Assembly (NCBI GenBank): GCA_020746875.1 | Contig: JAGTJL010000020.1 | Span: 1,178,001 to 1,242,000 of the forward strand | DNA from: Rhexocercosporidium sp. MPI-PUGE-AT-0058 | Taxonomy: Eukaryota > Ascomycota > Leotiomycetes > Helotiales | Length of the DNA stretch: 64,000 nt | Reading direction: 5' to 3' | In this document: positions 1 through 12,622 of the stretch, in pieces | Layout: each line of letters starts with the position of its first letter | Numbering within the stretch: position 1 is the first letter of the stretch | The notes under the pieces: model-generated | The model's database searches: none | What the model was told of the DNA's origin: nothing | The model's input: the letters and a program-made list of their open reading frames with translations, nothing else | Made by a program: the position numbers and the translations under genes

Positions 1-135
1 GCTGTAACTCGCAACCTGGCTATCAATTCTATCGTGGAGACTATAAGCAAGGTGTGGATCTTGGTCATTGTTGCAGGCGGTGTGAGCTTGATCAGTTCGG
101 TCTTCATGAAGAGAGAAAAGTTGGCATTACAATAG
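1..135 (+). CDS. MFS transporter, C-terminal end only (DHA2-like)
   Basis: The window opens inside an exon. Frame 1 is open from base 1 and stops at TAG 133-135, giving 44 residues. They form one hydrophobic segment (KVWILVIVAGGVSLISSVF) followed by a short basic tail (MKREKLALQ). A last helix with a VWI start, an internal Gly pair and an FMKR-type end is how fungal 14-TM drug:H+ antiporters (DHA2 family) finish, where the preceding stretch usually reads as here, with alternating polar and small residues. The rest of the gene lies upstream of the window. The family call rests on this one helix, so another membrane protein remains possible. Confidence 0.55.
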   Translation, partial: AVTRNLAINSIVETISKVWILVIVAGGVSLISSVFMKREKLALQ

Positions 136-1318
136 ATCTTTGCATTTTACATAAGGGACCATCTGTTAAAGAATATGGTCTGAATAGATAGCGCAGCATC
201 TATGTCGTGGCGAAGTTAGAGGCCACGGCTTTTTCTATGCATTGAATTAAAAGGGCGGAAGGCGGGCAACTTTCTTATGTCGGTCTAGCAGCTTCTTAAT
301 GTACTTGATTCTATCAATCCTATCAAATTGAACTTCCTAGTTTTCTACCTTAGAGATTCAAAAATTAACCAGAACCAGTTTGTGTTTGGAACAGGCAATT
401 GTTTATGACGTAAATTATACCTCGTCGATCCTTGTCTCATGGGTGTGTTTGTTGACTATTTAGCGAGGCTCGGCATTGGCCAGGGGCAAGAAGCGAGAAT
501 CGTGCGACATACTCTTGATGTACTTCAATAAACTGTCGACATCTACCACGAACTTAGAAAGACGAGTTGTATCCTGTTAATTAAGGCTGGCTCTGGGAAC
601 GAGTTTCTGAATCAGGAGATTCGAGGTTGAAAGACGAATTTCCGCGGAGGTAGACGAAAAACACGTGCATAAAGGGGAGGTACTTATGCTTTGAGGGGCG
701 TTGCTGCTATCTCGAGTTATTTGACGAAGAGCTGCTCTTCTTTTAGCACTAGGCCGTATGTGGTGTTGTTGTGGCCGAACACCTTTTCTGCTTCGGCTAT
801 AGCGTCTACGATTCAATGTGAGACTTTTGCTGCAGATTAGCGTTAATAGTAACAGTAGGTAGAGCGACACCAAGATTAAGGAGGAGAAGGAATGGAAATT
901 TCCTGACTAGGGTCGGCGTGGATGAAGGAATGCTGCTATCGAACCGATGGAGGAAGAGGTTCGCGTCTAGCCATGATAGTCAAGTGAAACCACAAACTCG
1001 ACAGGTCGATCGTATTTCAAAACGGTCGGAAACTCATGGCTGACTGTACTATATAGCTGTTTCTTAATTTGGCTGTAGACATGATGAACCTTCATTGTAT
1101 AGAGCAGAGGTTAACTTGTTTAAAGAGCTTAGATTCCATTATACTTTGAGAGGTAGAAGGTCCCACCATCTGAAGCACTTGTAAGTAGTTCTCTCTAGAC
1201 ATCTAGGCTATTTTAATACTTATACTTGAGTGCTGGGACTAGCAGTTGCTTCCCCCCTCTAATCAGTCATCTCTGTTCCTATTTCGGTACGCGCAACAAC
1301 TTCCGCATTAGCCTCGTT
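136..1318. other. Intergenic, no gene recognised
   Basis: About 1.2 kb between two convergent gene ends. It is AT-rich with only short open frames. The longest (minus strand, 577-873) is basic and low in hydrophobic structure and has no recognisable family feature. Nothing else is supported. Confidence 0.5.
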
Positions 1319-3337
1319 CTAGAGCGGTGGACTCTGTTCTCCGGAGGTCATCGACCGTGGGCGAGTACCACGCTCATTAACATTTATCAACTGTGGATGA
1401 GCAGGCCCATCAACGTCATTCCTCACACCATCTAGCTCTATTACCATCGGCAATTGAAGGTAGTCATAGGAGGTCCAGGACGATACATTCTCGCTTTGGC
1501 TCCAATGGCATGTGTAAATGCAGCGGACGAGGACTGGGAAGAGGATGAGGAAGCCTCCAATGGCTATGAGTGCAACGAAGCCCGCCCTGTGATAGTTCTT
1601 GAACTCAACGTTGTGGATCTTTTGTGAAGTACACATAATCTTAACCAAGTCATCTCTGTCGGCTGACATGATTGGCAGAAAGTTCTGCAAGCCCGGCAAC
1701 GTGATATCTGGCGGACCGGTAGCGATATTGATGAGGTGAAGCTGCAGCTTGGCAAGGCCACTCTTGAACCAATAGTCAACTTCCTTCTTCCATTGATCGT
1801 TGGGGATAGGATTTTGGAAGCCTGAGAATACGCCCGGATACTTCTTCGCCAGAAGGGCCTCAGTCTCCAGACCAAGGATGACGCGGTCGATACCGCCACT
1901 TTCGGAAAGAGCCCAGGTAAGTGTCGCAAGAGCAGCTACCTGCCGCGACGAAAGGTCCCAGTCCTTGGTGTAGTTACCCCAATTAGACCCGTCTAGCACG
2001 GACATAGGATCGGTCCACTGGCGAGTGACGGGGTTTCCAAAAGAGTACTGATCTGTACATCCGATGGCTGTGATGGGGCTGTCTGGCGAGTAGAAGTCTT
2101 TGTGATTCGACAGACTCTGATTCGTAGCCGAGAAGAATGGGTCACTACAGGGCCCGTCTATCCCCTTGATTGGCACTTCGTTATTATTGAGGAATACGAC
2201 CGAGACATCGGCATCATTGCGCAACAATCCCTCGATAGGAGTGAAAGTTGATGAGTAGGCGGTTCCATTCGCTGGATAGCTCGATACGACACTAGGCGGC
2301 GGCATCAGTACCACATTGTTGATTCAGATATCACTTGGACCAACTCACCTAAGGTGGTACCCAGGCGTTGCTATTTTCTCATAGTTACTCACACCGAAGG
2401 TGTACTCGACCCCAGCAGTTGTCGGACCCAGATAAACACCTGTTATTTTCTCGCCCTGTACCACGCCATTGGTAATGTTTGTAAATCCTGTTACATTAAG
2501 CGGCGAGCATATAGTGGTGCGCTGCAGCTGGATCCTGTCATGGGGCGGCGCATTAATCCCAAAGTCCTTGTGCGAATCCAGCACTTCTGTTTCCATCTTG
2601 AATGCTGGGAACTTGTTCGTATGAAGACAGATATTTATATCAAAGGGGCAGGGAGTGGCGGACCACTTGAATGTCGGGAGGCGGCGTTGTGGCAGGAACC
2701 TATCGCACAAGGTCGAAGGAGCGTCGTTCTCATAGCAATTGTCGACATATGAGACCGCCTCCCATGACTGGTTCGTCAGGATAGTTAATGCGGTAGTATC
2801 AGCATCGGTGGAGATAAAGTCGGCTTTCCAGAAGCCGCAATTCGGGGATCGAACCAGTACCTCATCGCCCTGTTTATCAAGCAATGCCAATGCCGTGATT
2901 AATGGAAGGCCCACAAGAAAGAGGAAGAAGCTGAGCATAGCAGCGGCGATCATTGGCCAGGTGCGCCACATGACTTTTGGACTACGCCAGCCCTCAGCTT
3001 TCGAAATTTGGCCATAAGCCATTGCAATGGATAAGGGGCTACCGCCATTTCGAAGCACGGCCTGTCGCCACTGGTGGAAGCGACCACCACGAGAGGAAGC
3101 CGCAGCCGTAGTTCCTCTACGGCGCCGGTTGTTGAATCTGAAGCACCAGAATGTAATCATGACCCAAAGTCCGGCCTCGGCAAAGACCAAAAAGATACCG
3201 ATAAAAATATTGAGCAGCTCGGCTGTGTCCTTGGCCATGGTAATCTGGCCTCCACTAATCGCATTGCCGTTGTAGTTGGTCCATCCTCCTCTATGGATGT
3301 ATTTAGGCTGGACGTACAAGTTTCCTTGGGAGGCCAT
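1319..3337 (-). CDS. Multi-pass membrane protein of unknown function
   Basis: Two exons, 3337-2349 and 2291-1319, joined by a 57-nt intron (GTGAGT donor, TACTGAT branch, CCTAG acceptor), give 653 residues in one phase. Visible features are a helix near residues 42-66 (FIGIFLVFAEAGLWVMITFW), a basic NNRRRR stretch just after it, a second helix near 132-155 (AAAMLSFFLFLVGLPLITAL) and a third about 80 residues before the end (VALIAIGGFLILFPVLV). The region between helices two and three has several Cys and N-glycosylation-like NxS/T sites, so it is probably extracytoplasmic. I do not recognise the family. The start is uncertain: the opening MASQGN reads like the middle of a longer protein, and the frame is closed only 18 nt upstream. 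An upstream exon in 3436-3760 may belong to it. Confidence 0.6.
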
Positions 3338-4470
3338 GGTTGCGGATGCCCTTCAAAGTACAAGACATGACCGTCAGTTCGCAGTCTGTGCCTTATAGTA
3401 AGTGATAGCGTTCGAGTCAGGGGTGCGCACGAAAATTAGGAGACTCCTCGAAGGCTTGCGAATATTCTGAATCCAGCCTCCAAGAACAGGGTCTCGTTTC
3501 CCTTGGGCAAATCAAATGTCGCTGCAGGTTCAAGGCTGAAACCCAAAAGGATCGATATTGGATGGCTGGCGCGTAACATCGTAGAACAAGACGCCACATT
3601 TACGAACTGAGCTAAAAGCAAGGAAGTCCGCCACCACCCAAGCAGCCACCATGGCCGTAATATCGAACCTCTAAAGGCGGATTGTCTAACTCTGTCTCTA
3701 GGCCAAAGGTTACCTATGTCGGCCATCATCATGCATAGCCGAGGGCGGCCCGGCGCGCGGTGGGGAAAAGCTGTGAGTATTGGATGGGGGCGGTTGGGAT
3801 GAGATGGTGGTGGGACAGGATGAAGGTGCCTACAATAAGAATGTGAGGCTGAGAGAACGTGAACATCGCAGTCAGGCGACTCACCAGGCTGCATCCTCGT
3901 GCTGCACCTCCACCAAAACCACGTAATGAGTTTGATTATCGCATTTATGGATGACGCAATAATCACGGTACTACTAGAATCTGCCTTGGTATAAAATAAT
4001 ATTAAGTAATACGTCAAACCCTCGTGAATGACCGTGACTGTTATTTTCGCAAGTCCTCCTTCCAGTCCGAACATTCAGCCCTCTCGACCAGAAACCGACC
4101 GCGGGTACGTTCTCTTGGCTTTGAGGGAGGCCAGCAGTCGACCAAGCCACTTCAATGAGGTCAACGCCAGACCCGAACTCTTCAGGTGAAAGATGTAGAA
4201 TAATAGTAACATTTTATCTGAGGAAACGCAAGAGTTCGGAAAAAGTCAATCGGTGACATTTTGGTCCCTGGTAAATGTTGATAACGCCTAGGACGACAAA
4301 CGAAGGAAATCCACAGAACCAAACGCCTTCGCTCCGCTCAACCAAAACCCAAATCCTTCGGGAACTCCAAAGCCTGGGTATCATCCAATTTGACAGAAAC
4401 ACAAAAAATCAACACAAAAGAAAAGTAAACTCCGAGTCCGTTTCCCACATACAAGTGTGAGTAAGTAGCA
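3338..4470. other. Intergenic, with a possible 5' exon of the membrane gene
   Basis: On the minus strand, an open frame ending at 3436 contains a hydrophobic segment (PWWLLGWWRTSLLLAQF) and a segment reading EPAATFDLPKGNETLFLEAG that looks coding. It sits just upstream of, and on the same strand as, the 1319-3337 gene. I could not find a splice pair joining it in phase, so it is left unassigned. The rest, about 4080-4470, shows nothing. Confidence 0.35.
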
Positions 4471-6472
4471 CTAACATCCTTCATCCGTCCTCAGGTCATC
4501 GAATACCGTAGTCAGAGCTGCTATGATGCAGTAATTGACTTCCGGCGCAATGTTCAAGATATACTATTCCAACAGTCAAAATCGGTCGTTATGGTATGGG
4601 GTATCGAGAAAAGCTTACTGTATGTTTCTTGGCCTTTGACTCGAGTGAGATGCGTCCGACCTGGAAGCCGCCCCAGCTGACAGCAACAGCCTCAAGAGAG
4701 GAATCGCCTTTCGCAGTCCATTGCGCGGCACCATTAGTGGCGTTGTCGCTACCGAGATTGAGTGTCCAGAATGGGCTTGCTGGAGTTTTATTAGTGAAAT
4801 GTTGCGCATTTCTTGAGCAAGGCAAACTCACAATACAAAGTATTCCTGATGGTGAACAGGGCAGCGCCATTTGGTGCTTCGGCAACCATGGTACTGCCTG
4901 TTTTTTTCTGGAATGTGAAAATCGGTGTATCATCGATGTCGGCGAAGTCTGCTTCAAGTCAGTCGAATGCCCGTTGCCAGAAGGGGTTGGGGGCTTACCA
5001 GTTTTGCGACTCAAAGAGTTACTGTGGCCGAAACTCTTGAGGATCTTCGAACCATCGTCACTCTCAATCACCCACTCTAACTTCGAGAACTTTGTCACCC
5101 TCCTCGTCATCTTAATCTGCATGCCTTCACGTCCAGCGAAAAATCCTTTCGTGAACCAGACTCCGGAGTTAATAGGAGCGCGTGCTGCAGCAACTGATGT
5201 TACGGACTGAACTGGAACTTTCTCGATCTCGGCCTTTCTCTGCATCCGGGTTATTGACTGCTCTGCTTTGACTGGTTTCCTGATCGGAGCATGAGCAGGG
5301 AATTCGGGGGTACGAAGCGTAGGGCATAGAGCAGGGATTTGAATAGAATGTCTTGTTGGAGGAGCTTTACCCCCTTCAAGGCTCTTGAGAAATTCCTGCT
5401 CCATACCCGTAAGCCTCTGAGCCCGGGACTGAACGGGTACTTCTTGGATAGGATGTCTCTGGATTTGTGTAGGAATTTGGATCTGCATCGACTGCCTGCT
5501 TGCTTTAAGTCGATTCATGGATTCAAGACGACTGGACGATAAGGATGCGGAGGTAATCGCCAGGGACCGCCTGCTTGGGGAGATCTTCCTCTCTTCGAGT
5601 GTTCTTAGTAGATCTTTGGTGTGATCAGGAACTGGTGCTGATTGTCTGGCTTGATCTTGATACTTCTGAGCTTTCCGTTCCGCAGACGTGGGACGGGTTG
5701 TTGGGAATGAAAGTTCCCATTCTGGATGGACCAGAGGTGGCAACTGTGAAGGATCAGAGCTTAGAGTCGAGATCCTCAGTTGAGGAGGTAGACTTGGCTT
5801 TTTGTTGACCGGAGGTTTCGAAGGCGATGGGACGAATTCTGGAAGAGAAACTAGATTCGTAAGGCTAGCTTGCATTCGCTGATGCGCTGCTGGTATCTGT
5901 GGTATTGGGGCTCTCTCAATGGCCGGACTGCTGGGAGATGGAAGCCCGAAGCTCACTCTCCGTGAAGTACTTGTAGCGCGAGATGGGCTCCTAACCACCT
6001 CTGAGCTTCGGCGAAGAGAGCAGTTCCGATTGAGGTTGACTTGAGGTGCTGGCTCTGGAAGTTTAGGCATCTCAGGAAACATTAATTCATCGTCTCGTGC
6101 CGGTCTGGGAATAGTGCTGTTGACATTGGTCGTCAGAGGAGGTGTTTTGGGACCGCCTGAGTCGTTCAAACTCGAAGAATCGCTGAACATCGACCCCAAA
6201 GGGGAAGAAGACGAATGTAATGAAGAGTCGTCGTGTTCTGTGTACGTGTGGATTTCGGTAACGATTGGAGACACCTGAAAGTCGGGGAGAGACGCGGCCC
6301 ATGTCTGAATCTTTGAGTCGACAGGGGTTGGGAGTGAAGACTTTGTAGGATCTTCTCTGAGATACTGAAAGATCATGTCCATTAGGACTGCGCTGTCTGG
6401 AGATTCCACGGGCTCCTCGTATCTTTTTGGGTGGCCAAACTGGCTAACGTGAAAAAGGCTTGAAGCGTCCAT
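4471..6472 (-). CDS. Ser/Pro-rich protein with tubby/LURP-one-like C-terminal domain
   Basis: Four exons (6472-4999, 4948-4832, 4779-4619, 4563-4471) with 50-, 52- and 55-nt introns give 614 residues. I start at 6472 (MDASSLF), because the frame above it reads as a hydrophobic 5' leader unlike the rest. Residues 1-430 are disordered, rich in Ser, Pro and Gln. From about 440 comes a compact domain of alternating strands: GVWFTKGFF, LEWVIESDDGSKIL, then DDTPIFTFQKKTGSTM, APNGAALFTIRN, FWTLNL, AAQWTAKGDSSLEAVAVSW, GRISLES and finally YILNIAPEVNYCIIAALTTVF. Strands followed by a terminal hydrophobic helix are the layout of the tubby-C-like/LURP-one fold (phospholipid-binding barrel in scramblase-like and Tubby proteins). 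The fold call is by pattern only. Reading straight through the introns destroys this domain. Confidence 0.72.
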
Positions 6473-8402
6473 AGCTGTAAAAAAGTGTACAAGAACGATA
6501 CAAGCGAAGACAGAAAGAAATACGCTTCCAACAGAGGATATAAGAATGCAGAAACAGAAATCAGGAAGGAAGAGAAGGAAGCGGGGAGAAGAGGGGAGTG
6601 CAAAGGTCATAAGAGAAGGCTCATCAATACAAATCATCTAGACTCATCATGTCCCCCAGGCGTATGGACACATACGAGCCCAACATGAACCTTAGCTATT
6701 TTCAAAGGAATGGCGATCGTGGCGCAGGGATGTCTAAAGGTGGGAGAATCTGCGCGGCCGTTGGCCGCGAGGTGGAGCTGAAAGCTTGGGCGCATTTAAG
6801 CGAGTCAGATGAGAGTTCTATTTCGAGGACAGGAAGCGGCTGCTGAGTGGCTGCTGCATTGCCTACGATGAGAGAACGACTCATGATTGGATCTCGTCAG
6901 CATCAGTCAAAGGCCAAGGCCAAGATGTCAGCCATAATCCCTCAGCCTTGGGCGGCGAAAGGAAAGACCATCAGCCGGAATGGTGGAAGGCTGAGCCTTT
7001 TATGATTTCACGTGATTTACACCTGAAGCATAGGTAGGATTTGGAAGGATGAAGGAGCGCAGGAAGGCTTGAAATCATCGACATGATTTGCCTTTCGTTC
7101 ATTTGGGATATCGCCTGATCAGTGTCGAATGGTCATTTTACAAAGCCTGGAGTCTACAGCATCAAAAACTCCAAATGCACACACTTCACCCCTTATTCGT
7201 TCGCTAAACTCGCTAAGTAATCATTGCTGCGCAAAGCTCGTACGGCCAGGATGGACTCTTTCCTAGTCAGAACCTTGACAAAAAGTCTATTTTCTGACGG
7301 CATCTCATACGAAGTCTCTGCCCAGGTATGCGGAAGTCCCATCCCGTCGGTACTGTACAACCCGGACGGCACATGCTGCACGTCGCATGCTTCTCATGAA
7401 AACCCGGTATTGTCTTGCTTGGGATGCAGTTGGGTAGCTCATCTCCGCACCGGTATGCAAGTGAGAAATACTATAAAGATCCGGCAGTGTGGTCCGGATG
7501 GCAGCTTGCACATGTCCGGCATGCACATCGGCAGCTATCAAGCCATCACCAGGTAGAACTGTCATTTGGATCGACAGCCATGCTTCAAGAGGAGCTATCA
7601 CATCTTCACCCTTGAATCCTTAAGGAAGCGGGACTTGTCTTTTTTCTCAGCAATGATTGACGGTAGTTTTGCCCCATTTCAGCATAGTACAGTTTCGAAG
7701 GTTTTAATTAATACGAAGGAAGCGCTTGAGGTTCCATCTACGCACTGCTGGAGTCACGGTACTGACCCAGAATCGAGAATCCGAAGGACTATAGCATCCA
7801 TAAAGATTACTTCTCGGGCGAAGTCGAGATAGAACCTCAGAAGCTGATCACCCTTCGGATTGAGTGGCTGAGACTCTCAGTGATCTTATCTCGCTATAGC
7901 AGATATGGCAAGGCGGTCTCCGCTAGGTGTTGTTAGATGGGATGGATACATCTCGAACTGTCTGCCCTTGAGGGGAAGAGTGGAATTCGACTTATATCGT
8001 GCTTCGGTCAAGCATAAAATTTATCAAATGTGAGCTCTTATGAATATGCTAGTTTTCGAACCCGCCATAGCATTATATTTCGAGATCATTCGTGTCTTGG
8101 CTTCGATAGTCCGTGACTTTTAGATAGCCACTATCTGCATGAGTGATGGCAATGGCAAGACCCATACGAAGCTCAACCGGAATCCGAGAATAGTTGGTGA
8201 TTACGAAGAATATTGCAATAGGTCATGCCTTCAGCTTTAGCAGACAAGCTTGTGTACGGGAGCCACGACCCAGCTGGTTGAAATAATAGGCCAGAGGATG
8301 GGATCGTCGGTGAATGGACATGCTGTATTTTATATTTACAAGTCCGCAATACTATACATCCATACCTTCTCGCTGTCGAGTCTGCTTTGGCAGTGAAGAT
8401 CT
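6473..8402. other. Intergenic, no gene recognised
   Basis: About 1.9 kb upstream of the tubby-like gene. Overlapping open frames on both strands at 7190-7615 contradict one another and show no domain, signal peptide or splice-linked extension. The region around 6880-7100 is a GC-balanced promoter-like stretch. I see nothing I can call. Confidence 0.45.
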
Positions 8403-9266
8403 CTATGGGTTTTGTAGGACGCCTGATCGCTTGAAGTATTCCCATTGTCCCTCTACTGGCTTCTCCTCCAGGTCTTCCCAACTATCAAAGAGTTAGCTCA
8501 ACTCCTCGATAAACCCAACTACCGCTGTATTGGATTGGAGACTTACACTTTCGATTTTGCCAAAACGTCCACCAACTTCAATTCTCCCTCAGCAACCTGG
8601 ATGACCTCCTCAATCAAGCCCGCACCAATCTTATTCTCAATATCCGAGATTCTATTTCCAATTAGCATTTCTACCAGTCCAAGCCTATCGGCGAGAAACT
8701 CACTGCTCAGCAGTCAACTGCGGCTCCGGATCCAGATCCACAGTCTTAACATCACTCCCCGGCCTCTCCCTCCCCCACTCACTCTGCCCCTTCCTCTCCA
8801 TCGCCGTCCTACTCCCCTCCAATTGTGGTCCCTCATCCTTCTCCCCATCCCACTCCGTCACCAACTCATCATGCTCATCCGCCGGCTTACTAGTAACGAA
8901 CTGCTTCCCGCCAATAACCTCCTTGACATGTCTGCCTGCATCATGCGCGACGCCGCCCTCAGGCGTATTGAACACCTCAGGATGTTCCGCGATAGTCTGT
9001 CTGGCCTTCTCCGACCAGGCTTTGTATCCCTCTGGCTCGACCGCGGAGATGATCGCCATGCGGTGCTTGGTCAGCGCTTCGGTCGATTGGCGGTACAGTG
9101 AGGATTCAGGGAAGGCTTGTAGCTTCTCGAGGGTGCTGGAGTAAAGGTACAGGAGCGTTGAGCGAGGGGCGGCGTGCGTGAAGAGTCCTGTGAGACCGGT
9201 CGGACTGCCGGCTTCGAGATACCGTGAGGGCTTGACGGCCGCAAGCTGGCGGAGTGTGCGTCTCAT
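8403..9266 (-). CDS. NADH:ubiquinone oxidoreductase subunit NDUFA5 type (29.9 kDa)
   Basis: Accessory subunit of the peripheral arm of mitochondrial complex I. Three exons (9266-8704, 8651-8547, 8481-8403; introns 52 and 65 nt) give 248 residues. Residues 1-30 form a basic presequence (MRRTLRQLAAVKPSRY), followed by the family's conserved opening TGLTGL.TH..PRS.LLYLY..TL and SLYRQSTEALTKHRMAI. The C-terminus is recovered only after splicing: ISDIENKIGAGLIEEVIQVAE, then a close WEDLEEKPVEGQWEYFKR, the expected end of the fungal protein. Without splicing the frame would stop early at 8700. The length fits the fungal 29.9-kDa subunit, which is longer than animal NDUFA5. Confidence 0.9.
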
Positions 9267-9693
9267 GGTGGAGAGTGGTCAATGGCGCGGATTGAGGTGG
9301 TGAAAGTTGTGGTTTGCTTGTCGTGACGTGAGGTCCGGAGCTTCAATTCGTGTTCTTGGCACGCTAAATTTAAGGTTCATGGTTCCTGATGTCCGACCAC
9401 TCAATTGTCAGTTAAATATCAGCATTGTTGTGGGATAAGAGAAATATCTCTGAATTAGTAACATCTTTTCAATAGCATCTAACAAAACGATTTTGAAGTC
9501 TTTCCAAGGACCTGTCTTATATTATACAGTACGGCAAAAAATAACCGAATTTGAATAGACCATATTATCACGTGATACCGTATATACATTCGAGGATGCT
9601 TGTGGGACTTTAAAAGTCTCTAGAATTTGTTTTCTTGTCCGAGGTACTTCAAACTAGAGACATTCAACACTTCTTGACATTTGCGTTTCCATC
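9267..9693. other. Intergenic between two minus-strand genes
   Basis: About 430 bp holding the NDUFA5 promoter (9267 upward) and the 3' end of the gamma-tubulin complex gene. No additional feature is seen. Confidence 0.5.
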
Positions 9694-12622
9694 CTATACA
9701 TCTACAGACCTCGAGTAGTAATTCGACATCTCCAGCTTAGTCAAAAGCTGTACAATGGTATTCTCCTCTGCCAGATCATCACCGTCAAACAATCCTTCTT
9801 GCCCAGCCGTCCTACTATCAGCCATCTTCCTCTCTCCATATCCTTTCTTCTCACTCAGTCCCCGACAAACAGTGATGAAGACCCCGACCTTCTTCCGGAA
9901 TTGCAAGTACATAGCTTTCAACTCATCATTCGCACCGCCTTGCTGGAGTCCTAGTGCTCGCTCTCTAGAGTGCTTCGAGAACTGGAGAATAAGAGTGAAG
10001 ATCTCTTCTAGGAGGTTCATGACTGGCTGTTGTCGCTTTCGTAACAAAAGAGCGAACATAATCCTGTCTAAAACCCGTTCGTGGTAGTCTCTGAGATTAT
10101 CTAACCCTTCATTTTGGCCGAGAACAACGTAGTCGCCGTCAGTCTGGAGTCGTTCTTCAACTTGGTCTAATTTGCGGTCGAATATCCGCCATGTGGATTC
10201 AATTCCAGTATCGAAGAAGTAGCTGCTGACACTTGATATGAAGTGATGTGCCTCAATTCGGAATCGTTGTGCAATATACTCGGCCCCATGCCAATTTGAC
10301 GAACGATCGGTGGTATCCCGAAAGAGAGTCGATACTACATAGAGCATTCGAACAACGCGGAGTAGTAGCTTGAATAGCTGGTCATATTTGAAGAGGATCA
10401 TGGGTGTGATAACGGCTTCAAGTGGTTGCGGTGGTTTGTAGGAAAGCCGAAGGAAGTCCAGAGCCTCGACCGAATTGGGGTCCATGCATTTGTCGATTTC
10501 CTCTGGTGTCATATCACGAACTGAGAAGCTCAAGTCGCCTGGAATCGTACTCTGGTCCAGATACGTCCCAGCACGGGATTTATTCAACGGCTGACTAGAC
10601 ATGTAGCTGTCCGTGAGAACTCCCATCAAGGCAAGTCTTAGTTCAGAGCTCGCAGGTGGCCAGTTGTCTCTACCGCCAAGTCGAAGACCCATCGTGCCTC
10701 CCGATCGTGCAATACCTCGTTGTCGTTCAGCACTTTCTAGCTCCGGATCGAAGAGTGCATGTGAGAGTCTGCTTGAGAATACACCATTGCCGAGTAGTTG
10801 AAAACTTCGTTGAATGGACAGATGTTCTCGGAGTTTGTGAGAGTTGAAGAACATTCGCATGCAAGTTCCATTGATGATGCGAGCCTGGGCGGCGATTATT
10901 GGATTAAATGACAATACCGGTGCAAGCGAGATTGGTGGAGCAAATACAGACTCATCACCTGCCGTGGTAGATTGACCTGAGGTGAGGTATGTATTTAAGC
11001 CTACCGAAAAGGGGTCCTGCTGAGTCATTTCAACGAATGGTTGATTCAGAGCATCTATAGAGGCCAGTACGTGGGCTTGCATATCCTGCTCTGGTTTGCC
11101 GAAAAATTCGAGCATGAACATGTCCGGGTCAGCCAAGGAAGGGAGAGCTGGTGAGGTAGTCTGGGAGAACTGCTGCAGAGCTTGAATCAGGTCTTTTTCG
11201 TACTGCAAAGCTTTGGACTCGACTTGAACGATATCCTGCCACGAGAATTTCCACTCGAGCAATGGCGGATTCGCCAAAGCCACCACTTCTGACCTTGCAA
11301 GCGGATGACCTGTATGATGAGATCTCAGAAATCGAAGACTCTTTCCAACTTCGAACATAGCCCGAGCATCTTCTGGAGAGATGAAAGCCGGGACTTTATC
11401 GTAGTCAAGAACATAGTCCGGCTCGTTCATCTCAAGACCTTGATCATCCACCCATTCTTTGCTGTCCACCTTCACAAAGCTTTTGCCCGGTCCCTCCTTG
11501 GTGAGCGGCAAGCCGGCTTCCCTCTGCAGGCCCAGCCACTCACTTGCAAACTCAAGCCATGGCCGTGAGACTCGGGAGAGAATCTCAAGCAGAATCTCTC
11601 TCAAGGAGTCCGTCCTGTGTTCAAGAAGTTGAATTTCCTCGAAAATTGTCGAGAGCATAGATTCGTCGCTCCTGGTGGCAGAAGTATTGACAACAATCCG
11701 TCGAAAGCATGTGAGTATAGAGTGGGCTGGTCGAAAGAGAGCCTGTAGCTGTAGTATACTGTTGTACCCGGCTGCAGATGCGCTTAGACGAGACTGGATC
11801 GTGGCCAGGAGAGTAGAAACTGAATCTGCTAGAGCGATTCGGCCTGGAGACTTCTCTCTCGCATAAGCCTTTTCCACAAAGTTCTGAAGTGATCTTGTAA
11901 TATTACCACAGTCCAGGAACATGATAGAGAGCCCGTCAAGAGAGTCTCCTGTGTAGCCAGATATTCTAATCGAGGAGAGAGTCGGTGTGAATGACTGCTT
12001 TCTCTCGTCCCACGAGTAGAACACAGAGCTGCGTCCCAAGCCCAGGGCTAGAAGAGATGAAGCAAATATCATAGAGTCTACGACGACATGTTCCGTGTTC
12101 CTGATGCGCAACGAGTCCTCCCTTGATACTATGACAGTATCCAAAACCAATGGGCTAGCTTCCGCCAAATATGAGGTACAGTATTCCTCTTCCTTTTTGT
12201 TTTCGAATCCTTCCCATGTCTGGTATTGGACCGTGTTCATCGGGATCTCATCTGGAAGTATCCATATATGTGCCTCATCTCCTCTCTCGTCATCGTCCGC
12301 CTGGGAGACTTCCATTAAGGAATCGACCGACTGAATGGGCGTCGGTACGGGAATTGGAAGTCCGGATGGGAAATCCGGAATAGTGAAGAAGCCATCATCT
12401 TCTTTATTGAAAAGTTGCTCTACGATCTCTGGCAGAGCTTCGTCAATGTCTAAATGTTGTTAGTCAACAAAGCCCCCCTTTTCGGATCTGGACCAACCTA
12501 CCAACAAGTCTTAGCTGTGAGAACAGCAGGCTAGTTTCTGGTGCATTCCTAAGGAACCTCGAAGGTGCCCACAGGTCTGGTATTGCAAAAGCATCTCCCT
12601 GGTCACCGTTGTCGTCGTTCAT
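9694..12622 (-). CDS. Gamma-tubulin complex component, Spc97/Spc98 family (GCP6/Alp16-like)
   Basis: Two exons, 12622-12502 and 12449-9694, with a 52-nt intron (GTAGGT donor, CTAAC branch), give 958 residues. The first exon supplies MNDDNGDQGDAFAIPDLWAP, which the longest frame alone misses. Proteins of this family cap the microtubule minus end in the gamma-tubulin ring complex at spindle pole bodies. Seen here: an N-terminal GRIP1-like helical half (SIRISGYTGDSLDGL, VEKAYAREKSPGRIALADSV, LLEHRTDSLREILLEILSRV) and a C-terminal GRIP2-like half (SYKPPQPLEAVITPMILFKYDQLFK, LLLRVVRML, then HHFISSVSSYFFDTGIESTW and VLDRIMFALLLRKRQ). The length and long insert between halves suit the GCP5/GCP6 group. 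GCP6 over GCP5 is inference. Confidence 0.82.

Noticed and set aside
6473..6637. Upstream extension of the tubby-like gene (55 codons, hydrophobic)
   Set aside because: Looks like a membrane anchor, but composition changes sharply at MDASS and the ATG at 6472 is a better start; probably 5' UTR.
7193..7615. Three overlapping frames on both strands
   Set aside because: They conflict, lack domains and have no splice extension.
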